Below are positions 1 to 6,597 of a DNA stretch of 10,941 nucleotides, one piece after another. The notes beneath the pieces were generated by a model. It worked only from the letters and a program-made list of their open reading frames with translations. It did no database searches and was not told the origin of the DNA. Made by a program: the position numbers and the translations under genes. Source of the DNA: Candidatus Rokuibacteriota bacterium. GTDB taxonomy: Bacteria > Methylomirabilota > Methylomirabilia > Rokubacteriales > CSP1-6. The stretch spans positions 1-10,941 of the forward strand of contig QHRT01000080.1 of the NCBI GenBank assembly GCA_003220195.1, written 5' to 3'. Numbering within the stretch: the stretch's first letter is position 1; each line of letters starts with the position of its first letter.

Positions 1-29
1 CCGGGGCGCTTCCGAGCGCCGGGGGGCTT

Positions 30-51
30 GGGGGGCCCGTCGAGGCCCCCC
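30..51 (-). terminator. GC-rich hairpin downstream of the CPBP protease gene
   Basis: Positions 30-37 (GGGGGGCC) and 44-51 (GGCCCCCC) form a perfect 8-bp stem with a 6-base loop. The hairpin begins 4 bases past the protease stop codon. A second small hairpin (GGCGCT 5-10 with AGCGCC 15-20) follows in the direction of transcription. There is no run of T after either stem on the minus strand, so this is not a classical intrinsic terminator. It could end transcription weakly or protect the 3' end of the mRNA. Confidence 0.45.
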
Positions 52-55
52 ATGT

Positions 56-1207
56 CTACGGTATGAAGAACGCGCCCACGTCGTAGAGCACGTGCAGCAC
101 CACCGTGAACGTCGTCGACGTGCGTTGCTTGACGATGCCGAGCCCGACCGCGACGACGAAGATCATGAGAATTCCCGCCAGCTGGTACTGAACGTGGCCG
201 GCCGCGAACAGCATGGAAGTCATCACGATCCCCACGCGAGGCTGCAACGCTCCGCGGAAGACCAGCTCTTCACCGATCCCGGCACTCAGCGACAGGAGCA
301 AGGCGCCGATCCAGGCCGGCATGCCGACGAAGTCGTAATCGAACCGATCTTCGAGGGCGTGCATCTGGGGCAGCCAGATGGCCTCGAGGTGCTCCATCAT
401 CCCGACGACGCCGAGGAACAGGCCGGCGAGCACGGCGGCCAGGGCGACCTGACGAAGACCGATCGCTCGGAGGCCGAGCCGAAGCCTCGCATCGCGCGCG
501 CCGCGTGTGAGCAGGAATCCGACGCCCGCGAGCGCCAGCGTCGCGTCGCTCAGTACCGACACGACCGAATCGGAAAAATAGAAACGTACGGGCTCGTCGG
601 GCTCCCGTTGCAACTCGCTGAAGAGCACGACCGACGTCGAGATCGTCAGCGCCGCCGCGACGGCGGTGACGACGTGCACCGCGGAATCGGGATCGAGCCC
701 CAGTGGACGCACCAGCAGGGCGCGTACCCGACGCACCGCGCACACCGTCATTCCCGCGGCGATGGCGATGAGTGCCGCGCCGAGGGCCGGCCAGGGCAAC
801 CCCTGGATCCCGACGTGGTAGCGCCAGACGGCGATGGCGAGCGGCGTCGCCACGACCGCCGCGGCCCAGGTCGCGAGTCGCGCAAGTCGACGGATCTCCC
901 TTCGCGCGTCGACGACTCGCGCGGCGACCAGCGCCGCGACGAGCGGAACGACGAACGCCAGGCCCTCCACGACCCCGGCGGCTTCGAGGAGGAGGTACAG
1001 GACGCAGACCGCGCTCCAGAGCAAAACGCCCGGCCAGAGTCGCCGCGGACGCGAGGAGGTCTCGATGTCAGATCCGGCGCTCTCGATCGCACGAGGAGCC
1101 CCCGCCGAGGCCGCGACGTCAGGAGTTTCCGGAGGCCGAGCCGTGTCGTGCAGGGTTGGCTCCGGAATGTCCGGGCTCGGATCCGGATCGCGCATGGCGT
1201 CGGTCAT
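56..1207 (-). CDS. CPBP family intramembrane metalloprotease (CAAX protease-like)
   Basis: A 383-residue membrane protein of the CPBP/Abi family, whose members are glutamic-type intramembrane proteases related to Rce1. Seen directly: a polar, proline-rich N-terminus of about 50 residues, then many hydrophobic segments, with the family motifs near the C-terminus. These are EELVFRG (E313, E314, R318), then an FxxxH-type motif with H338, then HVLYD with H372 and D376. All predicted catalytic residues are present, so the enzyme should be active. The substrate is unknown; family members process prenylated or peptide substrates or act in bacteriocin immunity. The gene starts 7 bases after the stop of the upstream MFS gene, so the two are probably cotranscribed. 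A second ATG at codon 5 is an alternative start. The long acidic, proline-rich N-terminus is unusual for the family and looks disordered. Confidence 0.88.
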   Translation of the reverse strand: MTDAMRDPDPSPDIPEPTLHDTARPPETPDVAASAGAPRAIESAGSDIETSSRPRRLWPGVLLWSAVCVLYLLLEAAGVVEGLAFVVPLVAALVAARVVDARREIRRLARLATWAAAVVATPLAIAVWRYHVGIQGLPWPALGAALIAIAAGMTVCAVRRVRALLVRPLGLDPDSAVHVVTAVAAALTISTSVVLFSELQREPDEPVRFYFSDSVVSVLSDATLALAGVGFLLTRGARDARLRLGLRAIGLRQVALAAVLAGLFLGVVGMMEHLEAIWLPQMHALEDRFDYDFVGMPAWIGALLLSLSAGIGEELVFRGALQPRVGIVMTSMLFAAGHVQYQLAGILMIFVVAVGLGIVKQRTSTTFTVVLHVLYDVGAFFIP

Positions 1208-1214
1208 GACGACA

Positions 1215-2420
1215 TCATCCCCGATGCCGCACCGGAATCCCGGCGACGAGCGCGGCCGCGCCGACGGCGGCGCCCGCCACCACGAATGCCGCGACGAATG
1301 CCGCCTCGAAGCCCGCGGAGCGGCGCCACGCGCCGAACACCGCCGATAGCGTGGTGACTCCGGCGACGACGCCCAGCGTGCGCGCCATGAAGGCGAGCCC
1401 GCCGGCGATGCCCTGCTGCGTCGCCGGAAACGCGCTCATCACCGCGGTCATGTTCGGCACCTGGAAGAGCCCGAGACCGAAGCCTGCGCCGAACAGCGCC
1501 AGCGCGACCAGGGCAAGCGGCGTGGTCGTCCCCGCCCGACTGATCGCGAGCAGCCCCAGGGCTTCGATCACGAGGCCGAGCAGCATCGGCGCCCTCGCAC
1601 CGACGGCGTCGATGACGCGCCCCGCGAAAGGCGCCGCGACGCCCATGCCGAGCGACGTGAGCATGAACATGAGGCCGCCGGCCAAGGCGTCGAGGCCGCG
1701 CAGGTCGATCAGGTAGAACGGCGCCAGGAGCCAGATGGCGAAGATCCCGCCATTGGCGAAGAACGAGAGCAGGCACTGTCGCGCCACCGGTGCGGGACGG
1801 AGTGGGGCCGCCGCGACACGCACGGAAGGAATAATCGGTGGCTCCGGCGGAGCGCCGCGCCAGGCCCACGCCAGAACGATCAGGGCGATCGGGACACGCG
1901 TCGCGAACACCGAGGGCCACCCGAACACGCGGACGAGCGCTCCGGCGGCAACGGGCCCGGCGATCCCCGACAGCGCGATCGCAGCATTCAGGAAGCCGAG
2001 TGCGCGGCCTCGCATCCCCGGCGAGACGACGAGCGTCGTGAGCCCGGGAGCCGTGCCGTAGACGAGACCCGCGGCGACCCCCTGCACGACACGCCCGCCG
2101 AGCAGCCACCCGAATGCCGGCGCGCTCGCCGCGATCATGAACGCCACGGCACTCGCCGCCAGGCCCCCGCGAAACACGCGCGCGTGCCCGATGCGGTCCC
2201 CGAGCGCACCGCCGGCGAGCGAGACGATGGAGTAGGTCAGCACGTAACACACGATCACCCACCGCATCGATTCCGGGGGGAGGTGGAACGAGGCCGCCAT
2301 CGCGGGGAACGCGACGTTGACCATCGAATCGAGCGAGATGGTGAACGCGCCGGCCGCGGCGATCCAGCGGGTCAATCGACCGACATGGGAGCCCCAGGGG
2401 CGCGCGGACGCGCCTGCCAT
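1215..2420 (-). CDS. MFS transporter, multidrug efflux type
   Basis: A 401-residue major facilitator superfamily permease, probably a proton-driven drug or metabolite exporter in the inner membrane. Visible motifs, numbered from ATG 2420: the LDSMVNVAFP signature in TM1 (30-39, as in DHA-type exporters), motif A GGALGDRIGHARV (70-82), the motif B arginine in GGRVVQG (R110), and an antiporter motif C in TM5 ending SGIAGPVAAG (151-160). Hydrophobicity fits about 12 TM segments. I chose the ATG at 2420. A TTG three codons upstream (2427-2429) would also be in frame but overlaps the end of the insertion sequence. The IS110 element lies 8 bases upstream of the ATG, so the native promoter and any native ribosome binding site are probably separated from this gene. 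The substrate cannot be told from sequence. Confidence 0.9.
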   Translation of the reverse strand: MAGASARPWGSHVGRLTRWIAAAGAFTISLDSMVNVAFPAMAASFHLPPESMRWVIVCYVLTYSIVSLAGGALGDRIGHARVFRGGLAASAVAFMIAASAPAFGWLLGGRVVQGVAAGLVYGTAPGLTTLVVSPGMRGRALGFLNAAIALSGIAGPVAAGALVRVFGWPSVFATRVPIALIVLAWAWRGAPPEPPIIPSVRVAAAPLRPAPVARQCLLSFFANGGIFAIWLLAPFYLIDLRGLDALAGGLMFMLTSLGMGVAAPFAGRVIDAVGARAPMLLGLVIEALGLLAISRAGTTTPLALVALALFGAGFGLGLFQVPNMTAVMSAFPATQQGIAGGLAFMARTLGVVAGVTTLSAVFGAWRRSAGFEAAFVAAFVVAGAAVGAAALVAGIPVRHRG

Positions 2421-2428
2421 GGCCCCCA

Positions 2429-2430
2429 AG
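2429..2430. repeat. IS110 left core dinucleotide (AG)
   Basis: Inferred recombination core at the left end. It is the only 2-base match to the right end (3925-3926) that also satisfies all four proposed guide pairings. The neighbouring bases differ between the ends (A and C at the left, G and G at the right), so the shared sequence is exactly AG. Confidence 0.6.
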
Positions 2431-2435
2431 CCCTA

Positions 2436-2441
2436 TATGAT
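2436..2441 (+). promoter_or_regulatory. -10 box (TATGAT) of the IS110 circle-junction promoter
   Basis: TATGAT in the left end, one mismatch from TATAAT. In the inserted form no matching -35 lies upstream. When the right end is joined to the left end at the AG core, the TTGACA at 3909-3914 falls exactly 17 bases upstream. The predicted start site would be about 2448, at the 5' end of the structured RNA. Junction promoters of this type are known for circularised IS110-family elements. Confidence 0.6.
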
Positions 2442-2447
2442 CCCCGG

Positions 2448-2625
2448 CGAGTACCCCCGCTAACCGGGAACGTGTTGTGTGAGCTCACGGAGCTTGCGGG
2501 ACGAGGACCAACCCAAGCCCATTCTCTGAGAATCAGTTGGGGACTGTCCCACCCGCAAGTGAACGGCATGAGGGTCAATAGGAGGTGGCCCCCCTGAGGG
2601 CCGATATCGGGCAAGCCGGCCGTTC
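2448..2625 (+). ncRNA. Putative IS110 bridge RNA with target- and donor-binding loops
   Basis: The non-coding left end folds into two adjacent closed domains. Domain 1 is closed by a perfect 8-bp stem (CTTGCGGG 2493-2500 with CCCGCAAG 2552-2559) and has an apical hairpin TTCTC-T-GAGAA (2522-2532). Domain 2 starts at the next bases and is closed by a perfect 7-bp stem (GAACGGC 2561-2567 with GCCGTTC 2619-2625). A small hairpin (CCCG 2456-2459 with CGGG 2465-2468) lies 5' of both. Order and size resemble the IS621 bridge RNA: 5' stem-loop, target loop, donor loop, about 177 nt. Proposed guides: left target CCCAAG 2512-2517; right target 2536-2544 pairing with 3927-3935; left donor ATAGGAG 2578-2584, identical to 3920-3926; right donor 2604-2612 pairing with 2430-2438 with one mismatch. 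The 5' and 3' ends are estimates. Confidence 0.75.
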
Positions 2626-2674
2626 GTGCTCTGTGCAGCGTGCAGTGCCGCAGGCCACACCCGACGGAGGGCGA

Positions 2675-3892
2675 ATGCGCTACTACATCGGCGTCGACTG
2701 GGCGGACGCGGAGCATGCGGTGTGGGTGGAGGCCGAACACGCCACGCTCGTCACCAAGCGAACGGTCGCGCAGACCGCCGCCGGCCTCAGTGAGTGGGGA
2801 CGCTGGCTTGACGAACGCCGTGCCGAGGGCATTGACCTCTGGGCGGCCATCGAAAAGCCGGAAGGCCGCATCGTCGACTTCTTGCTCGACCATGGCGTCC
2901 GGGTCTTTGCGGTGAACCCCAAGGCGGTGGACCGCGCCCGCGATCGCTTTCGCATGAGCAGCGCCAAGAGCGATCCGTTCGATGCGCGCGTGCTCGCGAC
3001 ATTCCTGCGCACGGATCACACCCACCTGGCACCGTTGCGCCCCAGCTCGGAAGCCGCTCAGGAGCTGAACGGCCTGACGCGGGATTATGTCCGGCACGTG
3101 CCGCACCAAACGCGGCGGCTCAATCAACTCACCGTGACCCTCAAGGCGTACTCCCCCCGGGGGCTCGAACTCGGCGGCGAGCTGACGAGTCAGTGGCGGC
3201 GGGCTTTCTTGCACGACTTCTCCACGCCCGCGGCGCTGGCCACTCTGACCGAGCGCCAGTGGCACCGCTGGGGGCGAGCCCACCGGCTCAGCGCCGCCCG
3301 GATGGCTGAGCTCTGGCCCGTCCTCCAGGCCCCGCAGATCCCGGTGCCGCCGCACGTCGTGCGCGTCCATGCTCGCCGGCTCGGTACCTTGCTCCAGCTG
3401 CTCGCCGCCGCGAGCAGCGCCGTCGAGGCGTACCCCACCGCCGTGACCGATTTTTTCGGCAGCATGCCCACGGCTGAGTGGGCGACGTCGCGGCCCGGGG
3501 CCTCCGGTACCACCGTCCCGCGTCTGTACGCCGAACTCGGCGATGCCGACGGGCGGTGGCAGACGTTCCGTCACTGGCCAGCTCCCGGCGGCACCGTGCC
3601 GGTCACTGAGCGCAGCGGCCACAGCTGCCTCGTGAAGTTCCGCTTCGCGGGCCATCTGCATCTGCGCGACGCGGTCCAGCAGTTCGCGTTCCAGTCCCTT
3701 CAGCACCGCACCTGGGCGCGGGCGTACTACGACCGCTGTCGCCAGCGCGACCTGAGCCATCATCACGCGCTCCGGTCGCTGGCCGCCAAGTGGCTGAAGA
3801 TCATCTTCGTCCTGTCGACCCGGCACATCGCCTCCGACGAGACGTATCACTTGGCCACCATCGGCCGGCAGCATCTCCAACAGCCGGCGTGA
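2675..3892 (+). CDS. IS110-family transposase (DEDD recombinase)
   Basis: A 405-residue recombinase that moves the surrounding element by site-specific recombination guided by an RNA. The N-terminal RuvC-like domain carries D8 (GVDW), E60 (AAIEK), D100 and D103 (KSDPFDA), the DEDD set at the spacing usual for the family. The C-terminal Tnp2/transposase_20 domain spans about residues 255-385 and includes GTTVPRLYAELGD and TERSGHS, where S314 is the likely catalytic serine, followed by the long helical end. The start at 2675 is chosen because a GGAGG ribosome binding site lies at 2666-2670 and the family N-terminus (YYIGVDW) begins there; an open frame runs 30 codons further upstream but covers the RNA domain. 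The helix-rich middle section is present. No frameshift or stop is seen, so the protein is probably functional. Confidence 0.93.
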   Translation: MRYYIGVDWADAEHAVWVEAEHATLVTKRTVAQTAAGLSEWGRWLDERRAEGIDLWAAIEKPEGRIVDFLLDHGVRVFAVNPKAVDRARDRFRMSSAKSDPFDARVLATFLRTDHTHLAPLRPSSEAAQELNGLTRDYVRHVPHQTRRLNQLTVTLKAYSPRGLELGGELTSQWRRAFLHDFSTPAALATLTERQWHRWGRAHRLSAARMAELWPVLQAPQIPVPPHVVRVHARRLGTLLQLLAAASSAVEAYPTAVTDFFGSMPTAEWATSRPGASGTTVPRLYAELGDADGRWQTFRHWPAPGGTVPVTERSGHSCLVKFRFAGHLHLRDAVQQFAFQSLQHRTWARAYYDRCRQRDLSHHHALRSLAAKWLKIIFVLSTRHIASDETYHLATIGRQHLQQPA

Positions 3893-3908
3893 GGAACCCA
3901 AAACCCTA

Positions 3909-3914
3909 TTGACA
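3909..3914 (+). promoter_or_regulatory. -35 box (TTGACA) in the IS110 right end
   Basis: A perfect consensus -35 hexamer pointing out of the right end. No convincing -10 follows at the correct distance in the flank (the next 17-23 bases are GC-rich), so it is probably silent in the inserted state. Counting 12 bases to the end of the AG core plus 5 bases of left end gives a 17-base spacer to TATGAT in the circular form. Confidence 0.6.
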
Positions 3915-3924
3915 GGCCCATAGG

Positions 3925-3926
3925 AG
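3925..3926. repeat. IS110 right core dinucleotide (AG)
   Basis: Second copy of the inferred core. The right end reads ATAGGAG up to the core and the flank continues GTCCCCGAC. Both sides match loop sequences in the upstream RNA, which fixes the position. Confidence 0.6.
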
Positions 3927-3934
3927 GTCCCCGA

Positions 3935-4034
3935 CGCTCGGACGCGCCCCGGCGAAGCCGTGGCACTCCTCGGTGCCGCGCTCGATCTGGTTGCCCATAT
4001 CTTTCGCGCAAACCCCCAGCGCTCGGACGCGCCC
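3935..4034. repeat. Pair of 15-bp direct repeats between the IS and sucD
   Basis: CGCTCGGACGCGCCC occurs at 3935-3949 and again at 4020-4034, 85 bases apart. A related sequence (CGCGCGGACGCGCC) lies in the first codons of the MFS gene at 2401-2414, on the other side of the insertion sequence. The rest of 3927-4075 contains no recognisable gene, no tRNA and no T-tailed terminator for sucD. The repeats could be regulator binding sites or traces of a small local duplication. I do not know their role. Confidence 0.6.
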
Positions 4035-4075
4035 ATGCTCCGCCGTGGCGCGCCTCGGGATTGCAACAGAAGTTC

Positions 4076-4948
4076 TCATCGACCCATCACCCTGGCGACC
4101 GTCGCGCCCATGTCCGCCGGACTCTTCACCATCGTCACGCCGGCGGCCTCGAGCGCGGCCATCTTCTCCGCCGCGGTGCCCTTGCCCCCGGCGATGATGG
4201 CGCCCGCGTGGCCCATGCGCCGGCCGGGCGGAGCCGTCTGCCCGCAGATGAACCCCACGACCGGCTTGTCCACGCGCGCCTTGATGAACGCCGCCGCTTC
4301 TTCCTCGGCCGTCCCGCCGATCTCGCCGATCATCATGATGCCTCGCGTCTCGGCGTCCTCGTTGAAGAGCTTCAGCACGTCGACGAAGCTCGTGCCGTTC
4401 ACCGGGTCTCCACCGATCCCGACGCACGTCGACTGGCCGAGTCCGCGCGCCGTCAGTTGCCCGACCACCTCGTACGTCAGGGTCCCGCTCCGTGACACGA
4501 CGCCGATCGGCCCGGCGCGATGGATGTGTCCCGGCATGATCCCGATCTTCGTGTGATCCGGCGTGATGACTCCCGGGCAGTTCGGCCCGATCAACCGGCT
4601 CTGCGTGCCACCGAGGAAGTGCTTCACGCGCACCATGTCGCCGATCGGAATCCCCTCGGTGATGCACACGATGAGCGGCACGCCGGACCCCGCCGCCTCC
4701 ATGATCGCGTCCGCCGCGCCCGCCGGCGGCACGAAGATCAGCGCGCAGTTCGCGCCCGCGGCCCGGACCGCGTCCGCGACTGTGTTCCACACCGGAAAGT
4801 CATCGTGGATCGTGCCGCCCTTGCCCGGCGTGACGCCACCGACGACCGTCGTCCCGTATTCGCGACAGCGCGCCGCGTGGAACGCGCCCTCGCGGCCGGT
4901 GATGCCCTGCACGACCACGCGAGTCGCCTTGTCGACCAGAATACTCAT
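4076..4948 (-). CDS. sucD: Succinyl-CoA synthetase alpha subunit
   Basis: The 290-residue alpha subunit of succinyl-CoA synthetase (ADP/GDP-forming). With SucC it interconverts succinyl-CoA plus phosphate and succinate plus CoA, making ATP or GTP, in the cytoplasm. Seen: the CoA-binding Rossmann motif GITGREG (15-21), VGGVTPGKGG (36-45), PPAGAADAI, GPNCPGVI, SRSGTLTYE, GIGGDPVNGTSF, and the phosphohistidine loop MGHAGAIIAGG with H247 (E. coli His246 equivalent). Length is normal. The start ATG overlaps the sucC stop as ATGA (4945-4948), the usual translational coupling of the pair. A longer open frame extends upstream but only shadows sucC. It is the last gene of the operon; about 150 bases of non-coding DNA separate its stop from the insertion sequence. 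Confidence 0.97.
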   Translation of the reverse strand: MSILVDKATRVVVQGITGREGAFHAARCREYGTTVVGGVTPGKGGTIHDDFPVWNTVADAVRAAGANCALIFVPPAGAADAIMEAAGSGVPLIVCITEGIPIGDMVRVKHFLGGTQSRLIGPNCPGVITPDHTKIGIMPGHIHRAGPIGVVSRSGTLTYEVVGQLTARGLGQSTCVGIGGDPVNGTSFVDVLKLFNEDAETRGIMMIGEIGGTAEEEAAAFIKARVDKPVVGFICGQTAPPGRRMGHAGAIIAGGKGTAAEKMAALEAAGVTMVKSPADMGATVARVMGR

Positions 4949-6111
4949 TCCGCTTGCCGGGCCAGGGCGACCGCCTTGCGCGCACCGTCCCACATGTCGT
5001 CGGCCATCGTGAGTGCCAGGCCCGAGTCGGCCAGCATCTTCTTGCCCCGCTCGACGTTCGTCCCCTCGGCGCGCAGCACCACCGGCAACGTGAGTCCGAG
5101 CTTGCGCACCGCCGTGATGACGCCCTCGGCCAGACGGTCGACGCGCAGGATGCCGCCGAACACGTTGATGAACACGGCTTTGACACTCGGGTCCGACGAG
5201 AGGATGCGGAACGCGTTCTCGATCTGCTCGGGCGAGGCGCCGCCGCCGACGTCGAGGAAGTTCGCCGGCTCGCCGCCGGCGAGCTTGACGATGTCCATCG
5301 TCGCCATCGCGAGGCCGGCGCCGTTCACCATGCAGCCGACGTTGCCGTCGAGCTTGATGTAGTTGAGCCCGTACTTCGACGCCTCGACGTCGAGCGGATC
5401 CTCCTCGTTGACGTCGCGGAGCGCGACGATGTCTTTTTCGCGATAGAGCGCGTTGTCGTCGAAGCCGAGCTTCGCGTCCAGCGCGAGCACGCGACCATCC
5501 TTCGTCACGACCAGCGGGTTGATCTCGGCCAGCGAGCAATCCTTCGCGAGATAGAGCCTGAAGAGGTTGCGGACCAGCGTGACGCCTTGCTTGAACGGCT
5601 CGCCCGGGAGGCCGAGGCCGAACGCCAGCCGGCGCGCCTGGAAGTCGGCCAGCCCCAGCGCGGGGTGCGCCCACTCGCGAACGATCTTCTCGGGCGTCTT
5701 CGCGGCGACTTCCTCGATGTCCATGCCGCCGGCTTCCGACGCCATCACGACGTGCGTGGACCGGCCGCGATCGAGCGTGGCGGACAGATACAGCTCCCGG
5801 TCGACGGCCGACGCCTCCTCCACGAGCACTTTCCGGACCTCGATGCCTTCGGGCGGCGTCTGCGGCGTCTTGAGCCGCATCCCGATGATCTGACGCGCCG
5901 CCGCCTCGGCGCCGCCGGCATCGTCCGCCAGCTTGATGCCGCCGGCCTTGCCGCGCCCGCCGGCGTGCACCTGCGCCTTGACGACGACGCGTCCCTGGAG
6001 CCGCTCGGCGATGGCGCGCGCCGCGGCCGGCGTGTCGGCGACGTCACCGTTCGGGACGGGCACACCGAAGTCGCGGAGCAGCTGCTTGGCCTGGTACTCG
6101 TGGATCTTCAT
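4945..6111 (-). CDS. sucC: Succinyl-CoA synthetase beta subunit (ADP-forming type)
   Basis: The 388-residue beta subunit, which supplies the nucleotide-binding ATP-grasp domain and partners SucD. Seen: the canonical start MKIHEYQAKQLL, the ATP-grasp glycine loop GGRGKAGG (51-58), EINPLVVTKDGRVLALDAKLGFDDNA for metal binding, the LDVGGGAS segment, and INVFGGILRVD in the C-terminal ligase domain. Length equals E. coli SucC (388). A strong Shine-Dalgarno sequence is not obvious before the ATG. It lies 135 bases downstream of frdD, the largest gap in the operon, so an internal promoter is possible, but I see no clear -35/-10 pair. Its last 4 bases overlap the sucD start. Confidence 0.97.
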   Translation of the reverse strand: MKIHEYQAKQLLRDFGVPVPNGDVADTPAAARAIAERLQGRVVVKAQVHAGGRGKAGGIKLADDAGGAEAAARQIIGMRLKTPQTPPEGIEVRKVLVEEASAVDRELYLSATLDRGRSTHVVMASEAGGMDIEEVAAKTPEKIVREWAHPALGLADFQARRLAFGLGLPGEPFKQGVTLVRNLFRLYLAKDCSLAEINPLVVTKDGRVLALDAKLGFDDNALYREKDIVALRDVNEEDPLDVEASKYGLNYIKLDGNVGCMVNGAGLAMATMDIVKLAGGEPANFLDVGGGASPEQIENAFRILSSDPSVKAVFINVFGGILRVDRLAEGVITAVRKLGLTLPVVLRAEGTNVERGKKMLADSGLALTMADDMWDGARKAVALARQAE

Positions 6112-6246
6112 TCGGCGCTCAGAGCATCAGCTCCATCGGTTCGAGCTCGCCCCGGATCGGGTCGAGCGACAGCCAGCGCTTGAGCGTCAGCGCTCGATCC
6201 ATCGGACGCAGCGGTCAAAACGATGAACTCCCAGGGCGCGTCGGGC
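6112..6246 (-). other. frdD-sucC spacer with a 27-codon candidate ORF
   Basis: This 135-base spacer separates the frd genes from sucCD. On the minus strand an ATG at 6202 opens a 27-residue frame ending at 6119 (MDRALTLKRWLSL at its start, ending PMELML), 7 bases before sucC. It has no clear ribosome binding site and I recognise no family. A small hairpin (GAGCG 6182-6186 with CGCTC 6191-6195, loop TCAG) lies inside it. It may be an unrelated chance frame or a leader for sucC. Confidence 0.3.
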
Positions 6247-6594
6247 TCAAATCCCCCACAGCACCCAGAGCGTGGCCACCGTCCCGGCCACGGCGCCGCC
6301 GTAGCACAGGATCGCGATCGGCGTTCTCCACCCGTGCAGCCCGAGGTCCTCCAGGACGAATCGGAAGCGATGGGCCCAGTGGTAGAGCGGCAGAGCGATC
6401 AGCACGAACAGGTAGAGCTTGACCAGCGGATGTCCGGCAAGCGCCAGCATCCGAGCGTGGCTGATCGAGGTCCACCCGAGTGGGACGGCGAGGCCGTTCA
6501 CGAGCAGATGGACAGGAACGAGCAGCGCGGCCACCATGCCGCCTGCGGCGAACAGTAGCCACCAGAATGGCTCGCTGGTCTTTCGTGTCGCCAT
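6247..6594 (-). CDS. frdD: Fumarate reductase membrane anchor subunit D
   Basis: A 115-residue hydrophobic anchor of the quinol:fumarate reductase/succinate dehydrogenase complex. Three TM segments are visible (about 10-33, 56-73 and 92-113). The stretch HPLVKLYLFVLIALPLYHWAHRFRF, followed by LEDLGLHG, matches the conserved second segment and loop of E. coli FrdD (HPLTRLYLFVVISLPLFH, then DLGLH), as I remember that family. With FrdC it binds the quinone and anchors the FrdAB head to the inner membrane. It starts 3 bases after the frdC stop, so it is tightly coupled. Length is close to E. coli FrdD (119). Confidence 0.9.
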   Translation of the reverse strand: MATRKTSEPFWWLLFAAGGMVAALLVPVHLLVNGLAVPLGWTSISHARMLALAGHPLVKLYLFVLIALPLYHWAHRFRFVLEDLGLHGWRTPIAILCYGGAVAGTVATLWVLWGI

Positions 6595-6597
6595 GGC

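Larger units (their letters stand above)
2429..3926 (+). mobile_element. Complete IS110-family insertion sequence with bridge RNA
   Basis: An element of about 1.5 kb with one transposase gene, no terminal inverted repeats of ordinary type and a 2-base directly repeated core (AG at 2429-2430 and 3925-3926). This is the IS110 arrangement: a long non-coding left end upstream of the transposase and a short right end. The ends were inferred from guide and end matches to the upstream RNA region (see the ncRNA entry) and from a TTGACA/TATGAT promoter that forms only when the right end is joined to the left end. The reconstructed empty site reads CCCCCAAG followed by GTCCCCGAC. The element sits just upstream of the MFS start codon. 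IS110-family elements carry no passenger genes and none is seen. The exact ends rest on inference; the family call does not. Confidence 0.82.

Noticed and set aside
2585..2674. A 30-codon N-terminal extension of the transposase
   Set aside because: It has no ribosome binding site of its own and overlaps the RNA domain; the family N-terminus and a GGAGG site mark 2675 as the start.
2578..3928. ATAGGAGGT direct repeat at 2578-2586 and 3920-3928 as a 9-bp target-site duplication
   Set aside because: It would put the left end inside the structured RNA and leave no room for a target loop. The match is better explained as the donor guide copying the right end.
2372..4066. A long minus-strand open frame of 564 codons opposite the transposase
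   Set aside because: It is the antisense shadow of the IS110 transposase with no recognisable domain; GC-rich codon bias keeps the opposite frame open.
4945..5674. Extended sucD open frame reading upstream through sucC
   Set aside because: The extra residues are Arg/Gly-rich shadow translation of sucC; SucD homology starts at 4948 with an ATGA overlap.
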